A stretch of DNA of 64,000 nt from an uncultured Eubacteriales bacterium (GTDB lineage: Bacteria > Bacillota > Clostridia > Christensenellales > CAG-138): positions 1 through 64,000 of the forward strand of contig UQXE01000004.1 in assembly GCA_900544965.1 (NCBI GenBank), written 5' to 3'. Shown here piece after piece: positions 35,008 to 44,530 of the stretch (position 1 is its first letter; each line of letters begins with the position of its first letter). The translations under genes were made by a program, and so were the position numbers. Under the pieces are notes generated by a model. The model was given only the letters and a program-made list of their open reading frames with translations, was not told where the DNA came from and did no database searches.

Positions 35008-35814
35008 ATGGAAGTAAAGTTGGGATTGATACAGATGAAGGTTACGCCAAACAAGGAGGCCAACCTCAATTACGCTGTAAACGCTATTGAAGTTGCTTCA
35101 AGATATGGCGCGGATATTGCAGTTCTCCCCGAAATGTTCTGCTGCCCGTACTCAAACCGCTATTTTGCAAACAACGCTGAGCCTGCTGGCGGCGGCATTT
35201 GGCAAGCCTTATCGGGTGCTGCCCGACGCAATGCGGTATACGTTGTCGCTGGAAGCTTTCCGGAAGAGGGCGAAAACGCGATATATAATACCTCGTTCGT
35301 TTTTGATCGTACAGGAAAGCAGATTGCGTTCCACCGCAAGTTGCATATGTTCAGCATAGCGCAGGGAAATGGCAAGCGTTTTTCAGAAGCCGACTCTTTT
35401 CAGGCGGGAAATAAAATAACGGTGTTTAATACCGAGTTTGGCAGGATTGGGCTATGTATCTGCTTTGATATGAGGTTTCCGGAATTAGTCAGAGCCATGG
35501 CTTTGGAAGGGGCGAACATTATAATAGCTCCATCTGCTTTCAGCATGGTTACAGGACCTTCACATTGGGAATTGATAATGCGTGCCAGGGCTATAGACAA
35601 TCAGGTATTTACTGTTGGAGTAACCCCAGCAAGGGACGAGGGCTCCGAGTTTGTGGCCTATGCAAACTCCATGATATGCTCTCCATGTGGTACGGTGATA
35701 TGCAATGCGGGAATAGAGGACACCATTGCGGTGCAAAAGATCAATCTGGATGAAATAGATGGCGTACGGTCTGTCTTTTCTATTAAGAACTCAAGGCGCA
35801 CGGATCTATATTGA
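35008..35814 (+). CDS. Carbon-nitrogen hydrolase (nitrilase superfamily, omega-amidase-like)
   Basis: The protein has 268 residues with the Glu-Lys-Cys triad: LPEMFCCPY, FHRKLHMF and GLCICFDMRFPEL. The IIAPSAFSMVTGPSHWELI segment resembles Nit2/omega-amidases, which hydrolyse alpha-keto acid amides such as alpha-ketoglutaramate. Another amide substrate is possible. GAGGT lies 8 bases before the ATG at 35008, preferred over the adjacent TTG at 35005. The gene is convergent with an ArsR-type regulator. Confidence 0.88.
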   Translation: MEVKLGLIQMKVTPNKEANLNYAVNAIEVASRYGADIAVLPEMFCCPYSNRYFANNAEPAGGGIWQALSGAARRNAVYVVAGSFPEEGENAIYNTSFVFDRTGKQIAFHRKLHMFSIAQGNGKRFSEADSFQAGNKITVFNTEFGRIGLCICFDMRFPELVRAMALEGANIIIAPSAFSMVTGPSHWELIMRARAIDNQVFTVGVTPARDEGSEFVAYANSMICSPCGTVICNAGIEDTIAVQKINLDEIDGVRSVFSIKNSRRTDLY

Positions 35815-35857
35815 GCAAAAGTATAGAGAAATATAAAATAATGCAAGAAAGCCCATT

Positions 35858-35906
35858 GGCAACGACCGTTTTTGAATCGTTGTATTCATTAAAAACGGCT
35901 GTTGCC
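35858..35906. terminator. Hairpin between nitrilase-family gene and regulator
   Basis: GGCAAC-GA-CCGTTTTT (35858-35873) pairs with AAAAACGG-CT-GTTGCC (35891-35906), leaving a 2x2 internal loop and a 17-base apical loop. It lies between two convergent genes and could stop transcription in either direction. Confidence 0.5.
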
Positions 35907-35984
35907 ATGGTGGTTTTATCAACAGAAAAGTTTATGATAGTTAAGCCTAATTACTATATCAAGATTATTTGGGCCAGGTGTGAA

Positions 35985-37067
35985 TTACTGCCTAAGCAGG
36001 AGTTCGCTCATCTGCTCAATAAGCTCCTTTATGGCTCTCTGGTTTGAAGAATAATATACCTTGCTCCCGTCAAGGGTTGATTTGGTTAAATTGCATGACT
36101 GCAGTTTGCTCATATGGTGGGAAATTGTATTAGGGGACAGCTTCTGCATATCCGCAATCTCCTGCCCATAAGCATCCTTGTCTTTTAGCATCCTCAGAAT
36201 TGCCAGCCGGTTTTTATCGCTAAGAACCTTGAGCATCTCCTCACAGTTAATGCTGATCCTTTCCTTGTATGGAACCTTAAACATTGGTCTGACTCCCAAC
36301 CCTATATACAGAACGGGGCCGCCGTTTTCCGGACGCCGGAATATCCTTGTAAATTCATTATTGGCCAATATCTTAGGATAAATTATCTCATCGTCACCAA
36401 TGAGGAAATCCACGCTCATGTTATTCCTTATGCTATCAATAATATCGTTTATGTCGCTGTATTCCTGCTCAAAGTTATGCAAATATGGCTCATAGATATC
36501 CGAACGCTCTTGAATCAACTGAATCGCCTGCCTTAGAGCCGCCCCGATGCCGAGAACATACTCTTCATAGTGGTTATAGACACTTATAATATGCCATTTT
36601 GCCTTATCCGACAGTGGGAGGTCGTCAATAAATTTTAGAAAACAATCTCCATCATCCGCATTGACGTCTGATGTAATATCACGTGCTATAAGCTCGCTCA
36701 TAATATTATCCCGTATTTCAGACTTGCTTTGCTTAATAAGATTATTGCATACAGTATTAATATCAGTAAAAACCTCGGTACTTGCAGATAGCATTGCTAT
36801 ATTTGCCGCGCAGGATTTAAAGCCTCCGCCATCGGAGTGCTCAAAATCGGCGAAATACAACTGCATATTTTGAGGAAGGGCCACGTTGCTGTCCAAATAC
36901 GCTTCAAGTTCAAGCGCAGGCTTGAGAATATCCTCAAAATCCTTGCGATTTATCTCCCTTTGAATCAGAACACGGCTTATATGCTTTGACACCGTTTCGC
37001 CATTGGCTTTGTATCTGAAATATTCAATAGCCTCTACAAGTGGATTTATAATTCCGCGAGCTTTCAT
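35985..37067 (-). CDS. Transcriptional regulator with C-terminal ArsR-type winged helix
   Basis: The protein has 360 residues from the ATG at 37067, with GGAGGTG 8 bases upstream. Residues 1-270 are a helical and mixed domain that I cannot assign. The last 85 residues are an ArsR/HTH_5 domain: VLSDKNRLAILRMLKDKDAYGQEI and KLSPNTISHHMSKLQSCNLTKS. No cysteine metal-binding motif of the ELCVCDL kind is visible. The gene is divergent from the 1302-residue cohesin/dockerin gene with 227 bases between the starts, so it may control that gene. The large N-terminal part is probably a ligand or protein sensor. Confidence 0.8.
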   Translation of the reverse strand: MKARGIINPLVEAIEYFRYKANGETVSKHISRVLIQREINRKDFEDILKPALELEAYLDSNVALPQNMQLYFADFEHSDGGGFKSCAANIAMLSASTEVFTDINTVCNNLIKQSKSEIRDNIMSELIARDITSDVNADDGDCFLKFIDDLPLSDKAKWHIISVYNHYEEYVLGIGAALRQAIQLIQERSDIYEPYLHNFEQEYSDINDIIDSIRNNMSVDFLIGDDEIIYPKILANNEFTRIFRRPENGGPVLYIGLGVRPMFKVPYKERISINCEEMLKVLSDKNRLAILRMLKDKDAYGQEIADMQKLSPNTISHHMSKLQSCNLTKSTLDGSKVYYSSNQRAIKELIEQMSELLLRQ

Positions 37068-37213
37068 AATTTGACACCTCCAGCTTCCTTTATCCAGTAT
37101 GCCTTCTTTGTTCGATAAAGTCAACGGTAATTATACGATGCATGTCGACGTTAATTCCTAGTAATTTACCATTAGAGTGCATAAATATAAATAAAATATT
37201 TGATATTTGCATA

Positions 37214-37242
37214 TAGACAAGCATATAAACAAGTGCTATAAT
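37214..37242 (+). promoter_or_regulatory. Promoter of the cohesin/dockerin gene
   Basis: TAGACA (37214-37219) and a perfect TATAAT (37237-37242) are 17 bases apart. The ribosome site TAGGAGG follows before the ATG at 37295. Confidence 0.65.
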
Positions 37243-37294
37243 TTTGGTATACAGCATTCCATAAACGTGGAACTGATTTTATAGGAGGTAACAA

Positions 37295-40200
37295 ATGAAC
37301 AATAGCAGAAAAACGTTTGCCTTGCTCCTTGCTGTCATAATGGTGATCTGCAGCATACCGATTGTTGCAGTGGCGGCTAGGATTGGCGACAGGGCGCTAG
37401 AGGGTAGTGCTGAATACTATGCGCCGTCTCAAAATGGCGTAAATGTTCCAAAAGCCCCGGGTAATTCGGTCGCCGGATTCAATGGGCTAGATCTTGAGCG
37501 CTCTGACGCTACAGTACAAACGGGTCAAAAGCCTCAACCGTTATACCAGGGAAACGCCTTTGAAGGGGGAAACACGGTAATTGGCTATACGCGCAATTAC
37601 TTCACCGATGATGGCGGTTATGAACCATATGCGGCATGGGTAATGTATGATATTACAGACCCGGAGAACACGCTGACCGAGCTCTATCGCGGCGGTGTCG
37701 AGTTCTTCGAAGCGACATATGACGGCGATCTCATATATGGAATGGATATAGACAACAATTTCTATTCCGTAGATCCGGAGACGTTCGAATCAACCTATAT
37801 CGGGCAATGCAATTACACGACGAACGATTTAACCTACGCATGGGACGTGGATAAGATCTATGGCATCTGTACGGCTGACAGGTCCTATATATGCGAGTTT
37901 GACAGGACGACGGGGCGCGCTACGCCAATAGCGTCCTGGGACATGAACAACCAGCTGCTGCTGACCCCTCTTGCCTACATAGGCAACGGCGAATTCATTT
38001 CACTCGACTTCAATTCAAGGAAGATAGTAAAGCTTGATCTGGACGGCAACATAACGTTCCTGGCCCAGTCTGCCGGAGAGCAGGGATGGAGCCCGTCGAT
38101 GACCTATAACCCCAACGACGGACTCTGTTATCTGACATACACGTCCCTTGCGAACTCATCTGTAGGCAATAGCGCGATGCTGTATACCGTAGATCCTGAA
38201 ACGGGCGAGATGGACTATAAAGGAATAATCGGCGAACAGCTGGGCTACTATGTGTTGGGCATGTTTTTCGCCGATTTTGCTAATCCTGAACCGCCGGTGC
38301 CAGAGGGAACCACCCTTCTGGGCTATACGCGCAATTATTTCACCGATGATGGCGGTTATGAACCATATGCGGCCTGGGTGAAGTTCAGCACGCTTGACCC
38401 GGAGAACACGCTGACCGAGCTTTACCGCGGCGGTGTCGAGTTCTTCGAAGCGACATATGACGGCGATCTCATATATGGAATGGATATAGACAACAATTTC
38501 TATTCCGTAGATCCGGAGACGTTCGAATCAACCTATATCGGGCAATGCAATTACACGACGAACGATTTAACCTACGCATGGGACGTGGATAAGATCTATG
38601 GCATCTGTACGGCTGACAGGTCCTATATATGCGAGTTTGACAGGACGACGGGGCGCGCTACGCCAATAGCGTCCTGGGACATGAACAACCAGCTGCTGCT
38701 GACCCCTCTTGCCTACATAGGCAACGGCGAATTCATTTCACTCGACTTCAATTCAAGGAAGATAGTAAAGCTTGATCTGGACGGCAACATAACGTTCCTG
38801 GCCCAGTCTGCCGGAGAGCAGGGATGGAGCCCGTCGATGACCTATAACCCCAACGACGGACTCTGTTATCTGACATACACGTCCCTTGCGAACTCATCTG
38901 TAGGCAATAGCGCGATGCTGTATACCGTAGATCCTGAAACGGGCGAGATGGACTATAAAGGAATAATCGGCGAACAGCTGGGCTACTATGTGCTTGGTCT
39001 ATTCTTTGCCGATTTTGCTAATGGTTCCGGCAGCGACGAGCCGACCGAAACGCTCGACGAAGCGCTCAACCTGGAAGATGGGCTGCTCCATTTCGAAACG
39101 GATGAAGAATACCCATGGCATGTTGTCAATTTCCGTGATGAGATCTGCGGAACAAGCGGCAATGAAGGCAAGCACAATACTGTAAGCGAGGTTTCAACTA
39201 CCCGTTATATGAACGCTGGAGAGATGATCAGGTTCGATTGGAGGGTAAGCTGTCAGACTGGAATGGATTTCATGGCGTTCTATGTAAACGGTGAGCAGGT
39301 AACAACATTTGCCAGCGATGAACCGGGGAACCTCATGCCTTGGACAGAATATATTTACTTTGTTCCGGAAGCAGGGGAGTACACCTTCTCATGGACATAT
39401 GAGAAGACAGGGTTCTGGAGCGCGGGCCATGACCGCGGCTGGCTTATGAACGTATATGCCGGAGAGCCCATACCCGTGGAAACTTTCGAACTTAATACAA
39501 AAGACCTTGATATACGCGCCGGAATGAGTTCACAGCTTGAATGGACGATAGGTCCAGCTGTAGCTTACGATCATAGCGTTTCATTCTCCTCACAAGATCC
39601 TTCTATCGCTACAGTTGACGAGAACGGCGTTGTAACGGGAATATCCGTTGGTGAAACCGTAATAACCGCCACAACAAACGACGGAGGACTTTCCGACGAA
39701 TGTGTTGTAACCATAACGGAAGGCCTTCCGCATGTACGCCTATATGGTTACCGCCTGTACAGCCTTGATGGGCAAAACGACATGGTTTCATTCTATGCCG
39801 ACAGTCCTTCCGAGATTGAGTCGCTATATACGCCGGCTCACGGCACCTATGCTATGGCATATGGAAACGGAACTATATATGGATTTACAAAAGAAGGCAA
39901 CTTCTTTACCACAACGCTTGAGGATACGGAATGGCATCTTAACGGCTATAACTGTGGTGCGCAGATAATGTCTATGGCATATAACTATGCTACCGACCGC
40001 TTATACGCGGTAGGTTTTAGAGAGCAGGGACGCTGGATGCTTTACGAAGTAAATACAAGCAGCGGAGAACTCACGGAAGTTGGAAGGCCAAATACCGATG
40101 ATCCTCTGTGGACAATAGAGATTACTACAGAAGGCGTTGCGTATGGCATTACCGCTTCTTCAGGACTGCTTTATACCTTTGACCTGGAAACTGCCGAAGC

Positions 40201-41203
40201 CACCCTTATTGGGCCAACCGGATGTGAAAATGTAAACTTCTCACAGTCCATGGCATATGACCATGACAACAAGATAATGTACTGGGCTTCGTACTATGAC
40301 AATAACGGACTTCAGGAAGTAAACCTTGAGACCGGTGAGGCGACCTATTTCAGCCAGATAGGGCTTGAGGCTGAAATCACGGGAATGTTTGTTGTCCCAA
40401 GCGAAGACCCGCAGCCAGTGGATTACAGCGTAGACGCAGGGGATGTCAACGCGAGACAGGGCGAAAGGGTAATAGTTCCAATAAGTATGGAAAACCTTGC
40501 GGCAGGTTCGTTTACCATAGAATATGATGCCGGCGCGCTCACCTATATCACTTATGGTAATCCTGACAGCGCCGCATACGTGGTGGTTAACGACAGTATC
40601 CCGGGCATACTTAATATAGCGGTTGTCAACCCAAATCAGAACTATAACGGCGAGTGCATGACGCTTGAATTTGCCGTAGCTGACAACGCTGAGGGAACAT
40701 ATGAGCTTGCGCTTTCGATTGATGACGGATCAAGCATTATCGACGGCATAACCATTGATATCGATTCTGCGGAGATAGCTGCAGCCAACGGTTCTGTAAG
40801 CATAGTAACGGGTTACAATGTAACATTTAACTACATGGTCGACGGCGAATGGATATCTGAAAGCCAGACCGTCGCCGTAGGCGGAACGGCGCTCGCGCCC
40901 TCGCCCATGCCTCAGGCACATGAGGTTACGCAGTACATCTTTACAGGATGGGACGCTGACTTCTCCGCTGTACAGTCGGATCTTAACATTACGGCGGAAT
41001 ACGGCTTGCTGGGCGATGCTTATACAAACAATAACCTTGATATATCAGATGCAGTGCTGATTATGCGCAGCATTGTGGGCCTTGAAAACCTGAACGGTCT
41101 GCAGACGCTTCTTGCCGATGTGGATGGCTCGGGTAATGTAGAGCTTTCAGACGCTCTTTATGTAATGCGTTTGATAACAGGCTTGGAAACATTCGCAGGA
41201 TAA
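37295..41203 (+). CDS. Secreted multidomain protein with propeller-like repeats, Ig-like, cohesin-like and dockerin domains
   Basis: The protein has 1302 residues. After a signal peptide (residues 1-28, cut near IVAVAA) come two nearly identical blocks (about 92-329 and 340-575) that look like beta-propeller or YncE-type modules. A jelly-roll-like domain (590-725), a Big_2 Ig-like domain (about 730-810) and a third, diverged propeller-like block (811-1040) follow. A cohesin-like beta domain (about 1045-1170, SVDAGDVNARQGERVIVPIS) and an InlB/MucBP-like repeat (1175-1240) come next. The end is a type I dockerin with one regular calcium loop (DVDGSGNVELSD) and one poor loop (TNNNLDISD). Cohesins bind dockerins to build cellulosome-like or adhesive assemblies. 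Having both may allow chains, but the ligand is unknown. The divergent ArsR-type gene may regulate it. Confidence 0.8.
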   Translation: MNNSRKTFALLLAVIMVICSIPIVAVAARIGDRALEGSAEYYAPSQNGVNVPKAPGNSVAGFNGLDLERSDATVQTGQKPQPLYQGNAFEGGNTVIGYTRNYFTDDGGYEPYAAWVMYDITDPENTLTELYRGGVEFFEATYDGDLIYGMDIDNNFYSVDPETFESTYIGQCNYTTNDLTYAWDVDKIYGICTADRSYICEFDRTTGRATPIASWDMNNQLLLTPLAYIGNGEFISLDFNSRKIVKLDLDGNITFLAQSAGEQGWSPSMTYNPNDGLCYLTYTSLANSSVGNSAMLYTVDPETGEMDYKGIIGEQLGYYVLGMFFADFANPEPPVPEGTTLLGYTRNYFTDDGGYEPYAAWVKFSTLDPENTLTELYRGGVEFFEATYDGDLIYGMDIDNNFYSVDPETFESTYIGQCNYTTNDLTYAWDVDKIYGICTADRSYICEFDRTTGRATPIASWDMNNQLLLTPLAYIGNGEFISLDFNSRKIVKLDLDGNITFLAQSAGEQGWSPSMTYNPNDGLCYLTYTSLANSSVGNSAMLYTVDPETGEMDYKGIIGEQLGYYVLGLFFADFANGSGSDEPTETLDEALNLEDGLLHFETDEEYPWHVVNFRDEICGTSGNEGKHNTVSEVSTTRYMNAGEMIRFDWRVSCQTGMDFMAFYVNGEQVTTFASDEPGNLMPWTEYIYFVPEAGEYTFSWTYEKTGFWSAGHDRGWLMNVYAGEPIPVETFELNTKDLDIRAGMSSQLEWTIGPAVAYDHSVSFSSQDPSIATVDENGVVTGISVGETVITATTNDGGLSDECVVTITEGLPHVRLYGYRLYSLDGQNDMVSFYADSPSEIESLYTPAHGTYAMAYGNGTIYGFTKEGNFFTTTLEDTEWHLNGYNCGAQIMSMAYNYATDRLYAVGFREQGRWMLYEVNTSSGELTEVGRPNTDDPLWTIEITTEGVAYGITASSGLLYTFDLETAEATLIGPTGCENVNFSQSMAYDHDNKIMYWASYYDNNGLQEVNLETGEATYFSQIGLEAEITGMFVVPSEDPQPVDYSVDAGDVNARQGERVIVPISMENLAAGSFTIEYDAGALTYITYGNPDSAAYVVVNDSIPGILNIAVVNPNQNYNGECMTLEFAVADNAEGTYELALSIDDGSSIIDGITIDIDSAEIAAANGSVSIVTGYNVTFNYMVDGEWISESQTVAVGGTALAPSPMPQAHEVTQYIFTGWDADFSAVQSDLNITAEYGLLGDAYTNNNLDISDAVLIMRSIVGLENLNGLQTLLADVDGSGNVELSDALYVMRLITGLETFAG
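37688..38254 (+). repeat. Tandem duplication inside the cohesin/dockerin gene, copy 1
   Basis: These 567 bases are identical by eye to 38426-38992. The wider repeat has a 738-base (246-codon) period; its edges differ, for example at 37684 and 37687 and after 38254. Identity that also covers third codon positions means a recent duplication or gene conversion. Confidence 0.9.
38426..38992 (+). repeat. Tandem duplication inside the cohesin/dockerin gene, copy 2
   Basis: Second copy of the 567-base identical block, in frame, 738 bases downstream of the first. A collapse or false expansion in assembly is possible with short reads. Confidence 0.9.
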
Positions 41204-41252
41204 AAGTATCCCGCGAAATCCTATAAATTCTGCTTGTCCCCCTAAATTGATG

Positions 41253-41276
41253 GGGCCGTCCTTTAAAGGACGGCCC
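41253..41276. terminator. Terminator between convergent genes
   Basis: GGGCCGTCCTTTAAAGGACG plus GCCC forms a perfect 24-base palindrome, 50 bases after the cohesin/dockerin stop, with TGCTTTAT behind. It can serve both strands. Confidence 0.75.
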
Positions 41277-41359
41277 TGCTTTATGCGATTAGTAAACCAA
41301 ATAATACAGCTTAAAACGCAGCCTGTATCATATCCGGTGCTAACCGGAAGCTATGAATC

Positions 41360-43276
41360 TCACCGTATCTTGTATGTTGCGAATACCCCCTCTGAATTGT
41401 TGTCGGTGAAATATAAGGACTCGCCAACGCCCGCAACCACTGTAGTACTGTACAGGTCGCACAGTCTCACAAAGCTGCCGTCGCCAAGAGTATATTCCCA
41501 CAATGTATAGGGGTATGGGTCTGACAGCGGTTCTAACGAATTCTCCTCCTTATTCATCGCCTCCGTCGAACTGCCTGAAAGCCTGTTTTCGATGATATAA
41601 AGCTTGTTCGAATCACCTGACCAGCAAAACATGTTTACTGGAAATTCAGTATCAACCTTAATATTTTCACCCGTACTCAAATTAATAACTCTAAAGCCCG
41701 TGGTTGAATCGCTTTGTGCGGCAAAGTCGCTTGATGTGCTCAAAGCCATAAAGACTCCGTCTTTTGAAAGCGCAAACGCGCTTCCCTCATGAAATTTTGT
41801 GCTTACTCCGCCCTTGGGCATAACGTTGTATATCCATGCGCCGTCGTCCATATCTGAATAAGAGAAATAAGTCCTTCCATCATGAAATCCAAGGCTGCCT
41901 TCATCAATATTGCCGTTATAAACCGTAAGATGACGCTTCGCGGAAGAGGGAACACTAAAGTCGTATTCATGAAGCGCTATCCCTTCGTTTAAGCATATCG
42001 CGTAAATCTTTGTACCCAGTTGATCCCATGTAAACGAGCTTATCATGCTTCCGAAACCTTCTGACGTCAAGTCAGCGGCAAGTTCCCAGGTATTTGTATT
42101 AAATGCGTAAAGATTTGCGCCTTCCTCGGTTCGCTCCAGAACGGCGAGAAGATGGCCGCTTGGAGAAAAGGCCGCGCGTTCTATTGTATAGAACTCAAAG
42201 TTTAACACGCGCTTTTTTTCGCCGGACGAGTCCGCAAGCCATAGCTCCTCATAAGAATGGGTCTCCTGACCTTCGTCAAACGATTTTCTTTGGGAGTATA
42301 ATACATCGCCGTTTCGAACATCTGTACATAAATATACGCCGTCGGGTATAAACACGTCGGCGGTTGAGGGAACGCCGTCTATGCGTAACACTTTCTTTTC
42401 ATATACCGCGGTATACTCTATATCATGGTCGTATGAAGGAAACTCCCCTTTCGAAAGGGGGACGACCTTCCATTTTTCAGGTGATAAAGACGGATTTGTC
42501 ATCAATATATTGTTCTTGAATTGTTCCGCCTCGGTCTCAAAATCAAAACCATCGGATATAAGCAGGATATTGCCGCGCTCCTGTGAAAGTATTGGAGTCA
42601 TACCTTCCATTATAATAGAGGTTTCAAGATAGTCGTGATATGCGTCGGCAACGCAGTAATACTTCTGCCCATCTCCAGCGCCGATTATTTCAACGGAATT
42701 GTTTTTTTCGGGGGCGCTGGTCTCATGGCCCTCAGTTTGGTCCGCCGCAACCTTTAAGTTGATCTCAATATTGTTGTCATATGATTCGACTGATTCAACT
42801 GAGAATTCAGATTCGCCTGAAAGCTGAACGTAAAGAGCGTATCCTTTTTCCATAGGGACTTTGAACAAGCCAAACACGCCTTTATTTTCGTAGACGGGCG
42901 TATTAAATTCATAATCCCAATGTTCTACCTCGGGAAGTTCAATAATTATGCGTTGAGGATCATTTAGGCTGCCAATCGTGTATGAAGGCACTCCATCCGC
43001 TTTCTCCTCAACCATATCGCCGGAAACCCTGCTTCCCTCATTAAAGCTGAGAGCTATTTTAGAGGTTGAATCATCACCGTTTATACTTACAGCGGCCAGG
43101 TTAGCGTTTTTAATATCATCCGAGCCGCCTTTAATAGGCGTCGATATATCGTTTGTCAAAGGGTTGTCCGTATGATCGCCCATATTACCTTCTTCGCCGC
43201 CGTCCGGTGAGCAGGCTGATATGAACGCCAACATAAAGATCAATATAAGTGCGTTAAATAAGCGCTTGCGCATCAT
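41360..43276 (-). CDS. Lipoprotein with AMIN-like domain and beta-propeller region
   Basis: The protein has 638 residues. A signal sequence with lipobox FISAC gives a lipid-anchored protein. Residues about 45-180 resemble an AMIN domain (beta-rich, with RIIIELPEVEHWDYEFN). The rest has repeated strands with SPSGHLLAVLE, DQLGTKIYAICL and SGDSNKLYIIE, typical of TolB/WD-type propellers. Function is not known. AMIN domains often target proteins to the wall. AAAGGAA precedes the ATG at 43276; the open frame extends to 43312 without a ribosome site. It is divergent from the ComEC-like lipoprotein. Confidence 0.7.
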   Translation of the reverse strand: MMRKRLFNALILIFMLAFISACSPDGGEEGNMGDHTDNPLTNDISTPIKGGSDDIKNANLAAVSINGDDSTSKIALSFNEGSRVSGDMVEEKADGVPSYTIGSLNDPQRIIIELPEVEHWDYEFNTPVYENKGVFGLFKVPMEKGYALYVQLSGESEFSVESVESYDNNIEINLKVAADQTEGHETSAPEKNNSVEIIGAGDGQKYYCVADAYHDYLETSIIMEGMTPILSQERGNILLISDGFDFETEAEQFKNNILMTNPSLSPEKWKVVPLSKGEFPSYDHDIEYTAVYEKKVLRIDGVPSTADVFIPDGVYLCTDVRNGDVLYSQRKSFDEGQETHSYEELWLADSSGEKKRVLNFEFYTIERAAFSPSGHLLAVLERTEEGANLYAFNTNTWELAADLTSEGFGSMISSFTWDQLGTKIYAICLNEGIALHEYDFSVPSSAKRHLTVYNGNIDEGSLGFHDGRTYFSYSDMDDGAWIYNVMPKGGVSTKFHEGSAFALSKDGVFMALSTSSDFAAQSDSTTGFRVINLSTGENIKVDTEFPVNMFCWSGDSNKLYIIENRLSGSSTEAMNKEENSLEPLSDPYPYTLWEYTLGDGSFVRLCDLYSTTVVAGVGESLYFTDNNSEGVFATYKIR

Positions 43277-43425
43277 ATACAGTATTCCTTTCAAAACATC
43301 TGTTATTATCATTATATCATAAGTGGACAGCCCTAATCATATTTATGTAAGCATGCCATAAGGGTTTCCTTTTTAATATAACTGTTGTACAATATTCCAG
43401 TATTCTTTATATTCAGAGGTAAGTT

Positions 43426-44397
43426 ATGCCAAATAGTTCAGGTAGTTCCAGGCTTTTGTTAGTTCGGTTTATTGCTTTAATTTTTATGCTCAGCTTTATG
43501 ATGCCGTGGCTTATGGCCTGTGAGTTCATAACGCAGATTGACGCAGCTCCTGACAGAACCGGGTTTGATGTTTTTGACTCTCCAACTAACGAATTAAGAC
43601 ATACGCCTGCGAATGGCGGCGTACTTTCCGCATGGTTTATTGATGTAGGGCAAGGGGATTGCATATTTTTGGAATCGCCGTCCGGCAAGACCATGCTTAT
43701 TGACAGCGGAGAGAACAAATACTATGACGATATAAATGAATTTTTGACCGGCCGGGGCGCAGGGGCTTTAGATGTAGTAATCGCTACCCATCCGCACAGC
43801 GACCATATTGGCGGTATGCAAAACATAATTCAGAACTACTCTATAGGCGCGTTTTATATGACCGATGCCATACATACCACAGCGACCTTTGAAAGGATGC
43901 TGGATGCTCTGGAGGATAATGACGTTTCGGTATATCAGGCGGTTGCAGGGGAGGAGTCGTTTATTGAATGGGACTCCGATATAGAGGTGAGAATACTATC
44001 CCCATTTGATAATGCAGATTACAAAGACCTGAATGACGAAAGCATAATGATCAGGGTAAAATACGGGGATACCTCCATCTTGTTTACCGGAGACGCTGAA
44101 ATCGGCGCTGAAAACATCGCCATGTCCAGATTGCCAGCTTCATTTTTTAAGGCGGATATATTGAAGCTGGGGCACCATGGTTCGTCAACTTCCTCTGGAG
44201 AGGCGTTTTTAGATGCCGTATCGCCCCAAATAGCGGTAGGAATGATGGGGAAGGAAAATAAATACGGCCACCCCCATCAGAAGACCTTAGATCTGCTTGA
44301 ACGTTTAGAAATCAAGCTCTACAGAACCGATCTTGACGGCACGGTATGTATACAGCTTGATGGAAGGGGCATAAATGTATCAACCGGCGACGGATGA
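43426..44397 (+). CDS. ComEC/Rec2-like metallo-beta-lactamase-fold lipoprotein
   Basis: The protein has 323 residues. A hydrophobic N-terminus ending in WLMAC is a lipobox, so the enzyme is expected outside the cell. The MBL core is complete: FIDVGQGDCIFLE, the metal motif THPHSDHIGG, ILFTGDAEIG and LGHHGSSTS. It resembles the C-terminal domain of ComEC, which has nuclease activity on the non-transforming DNA strand, but the ComEC channel domain is missing. Role as an extracellular nuclease or phosphodiesterase is inference. AGAGGT precedes the ATG. Confidence 0.85.
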   Translation: MPNSSGSSRLLLVRFIALIFMLSFMMPWLMACEFITQIDAAPDRTGFDVFDSPTNELRHTPANGGVLSAWFIDVGQGDCIFLESPSGKTMLIDSGENKYYDDINEFLTGRGAGALDVVIATHPHSDHIGGMQNIIQNYSIGAFYMTDAIHTTATFERMLDALEDNDVSVYQAVAGEESFIEWDSDIEVRILSPFDNADYKDLNDESIMIRVKYGDTSILFTGDAEIGAENIAMSRLPASFFKADILKLGHHGSSTSSGEAFLDAVSPQIAVGMMGKENKYGHPHQKTLDLLERLEIKLYRTDLDGTVCIQLDGRGINVSTGDG

Positions 44398-44530
44398 TCC
44401 TAAGGCGCCATGCTCCGCTTAAGTTATAACCAAGAGAGTGGCGTATCAAAACTCATTAGCAGGCGCTTTTATTCTATAGGCTTTATGGCTGGAGCCAAGC
44501 TAAGACTTTACTGATATTGGGGAAATAAAT

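Noticed and set aside
35811..36047. 78-codon plus-strand frame after the nitrilase-family gene
   Set aside because: It runs through a terminator-like hairpin and into the end of the convergent regulator gene; only a TTG start.
37688..38992. CRISPR-like or short repeat array
   Set aside because: The repetition is a two-copy in-frame gene duplication; no short spaced repeats occur anywhere in the window.
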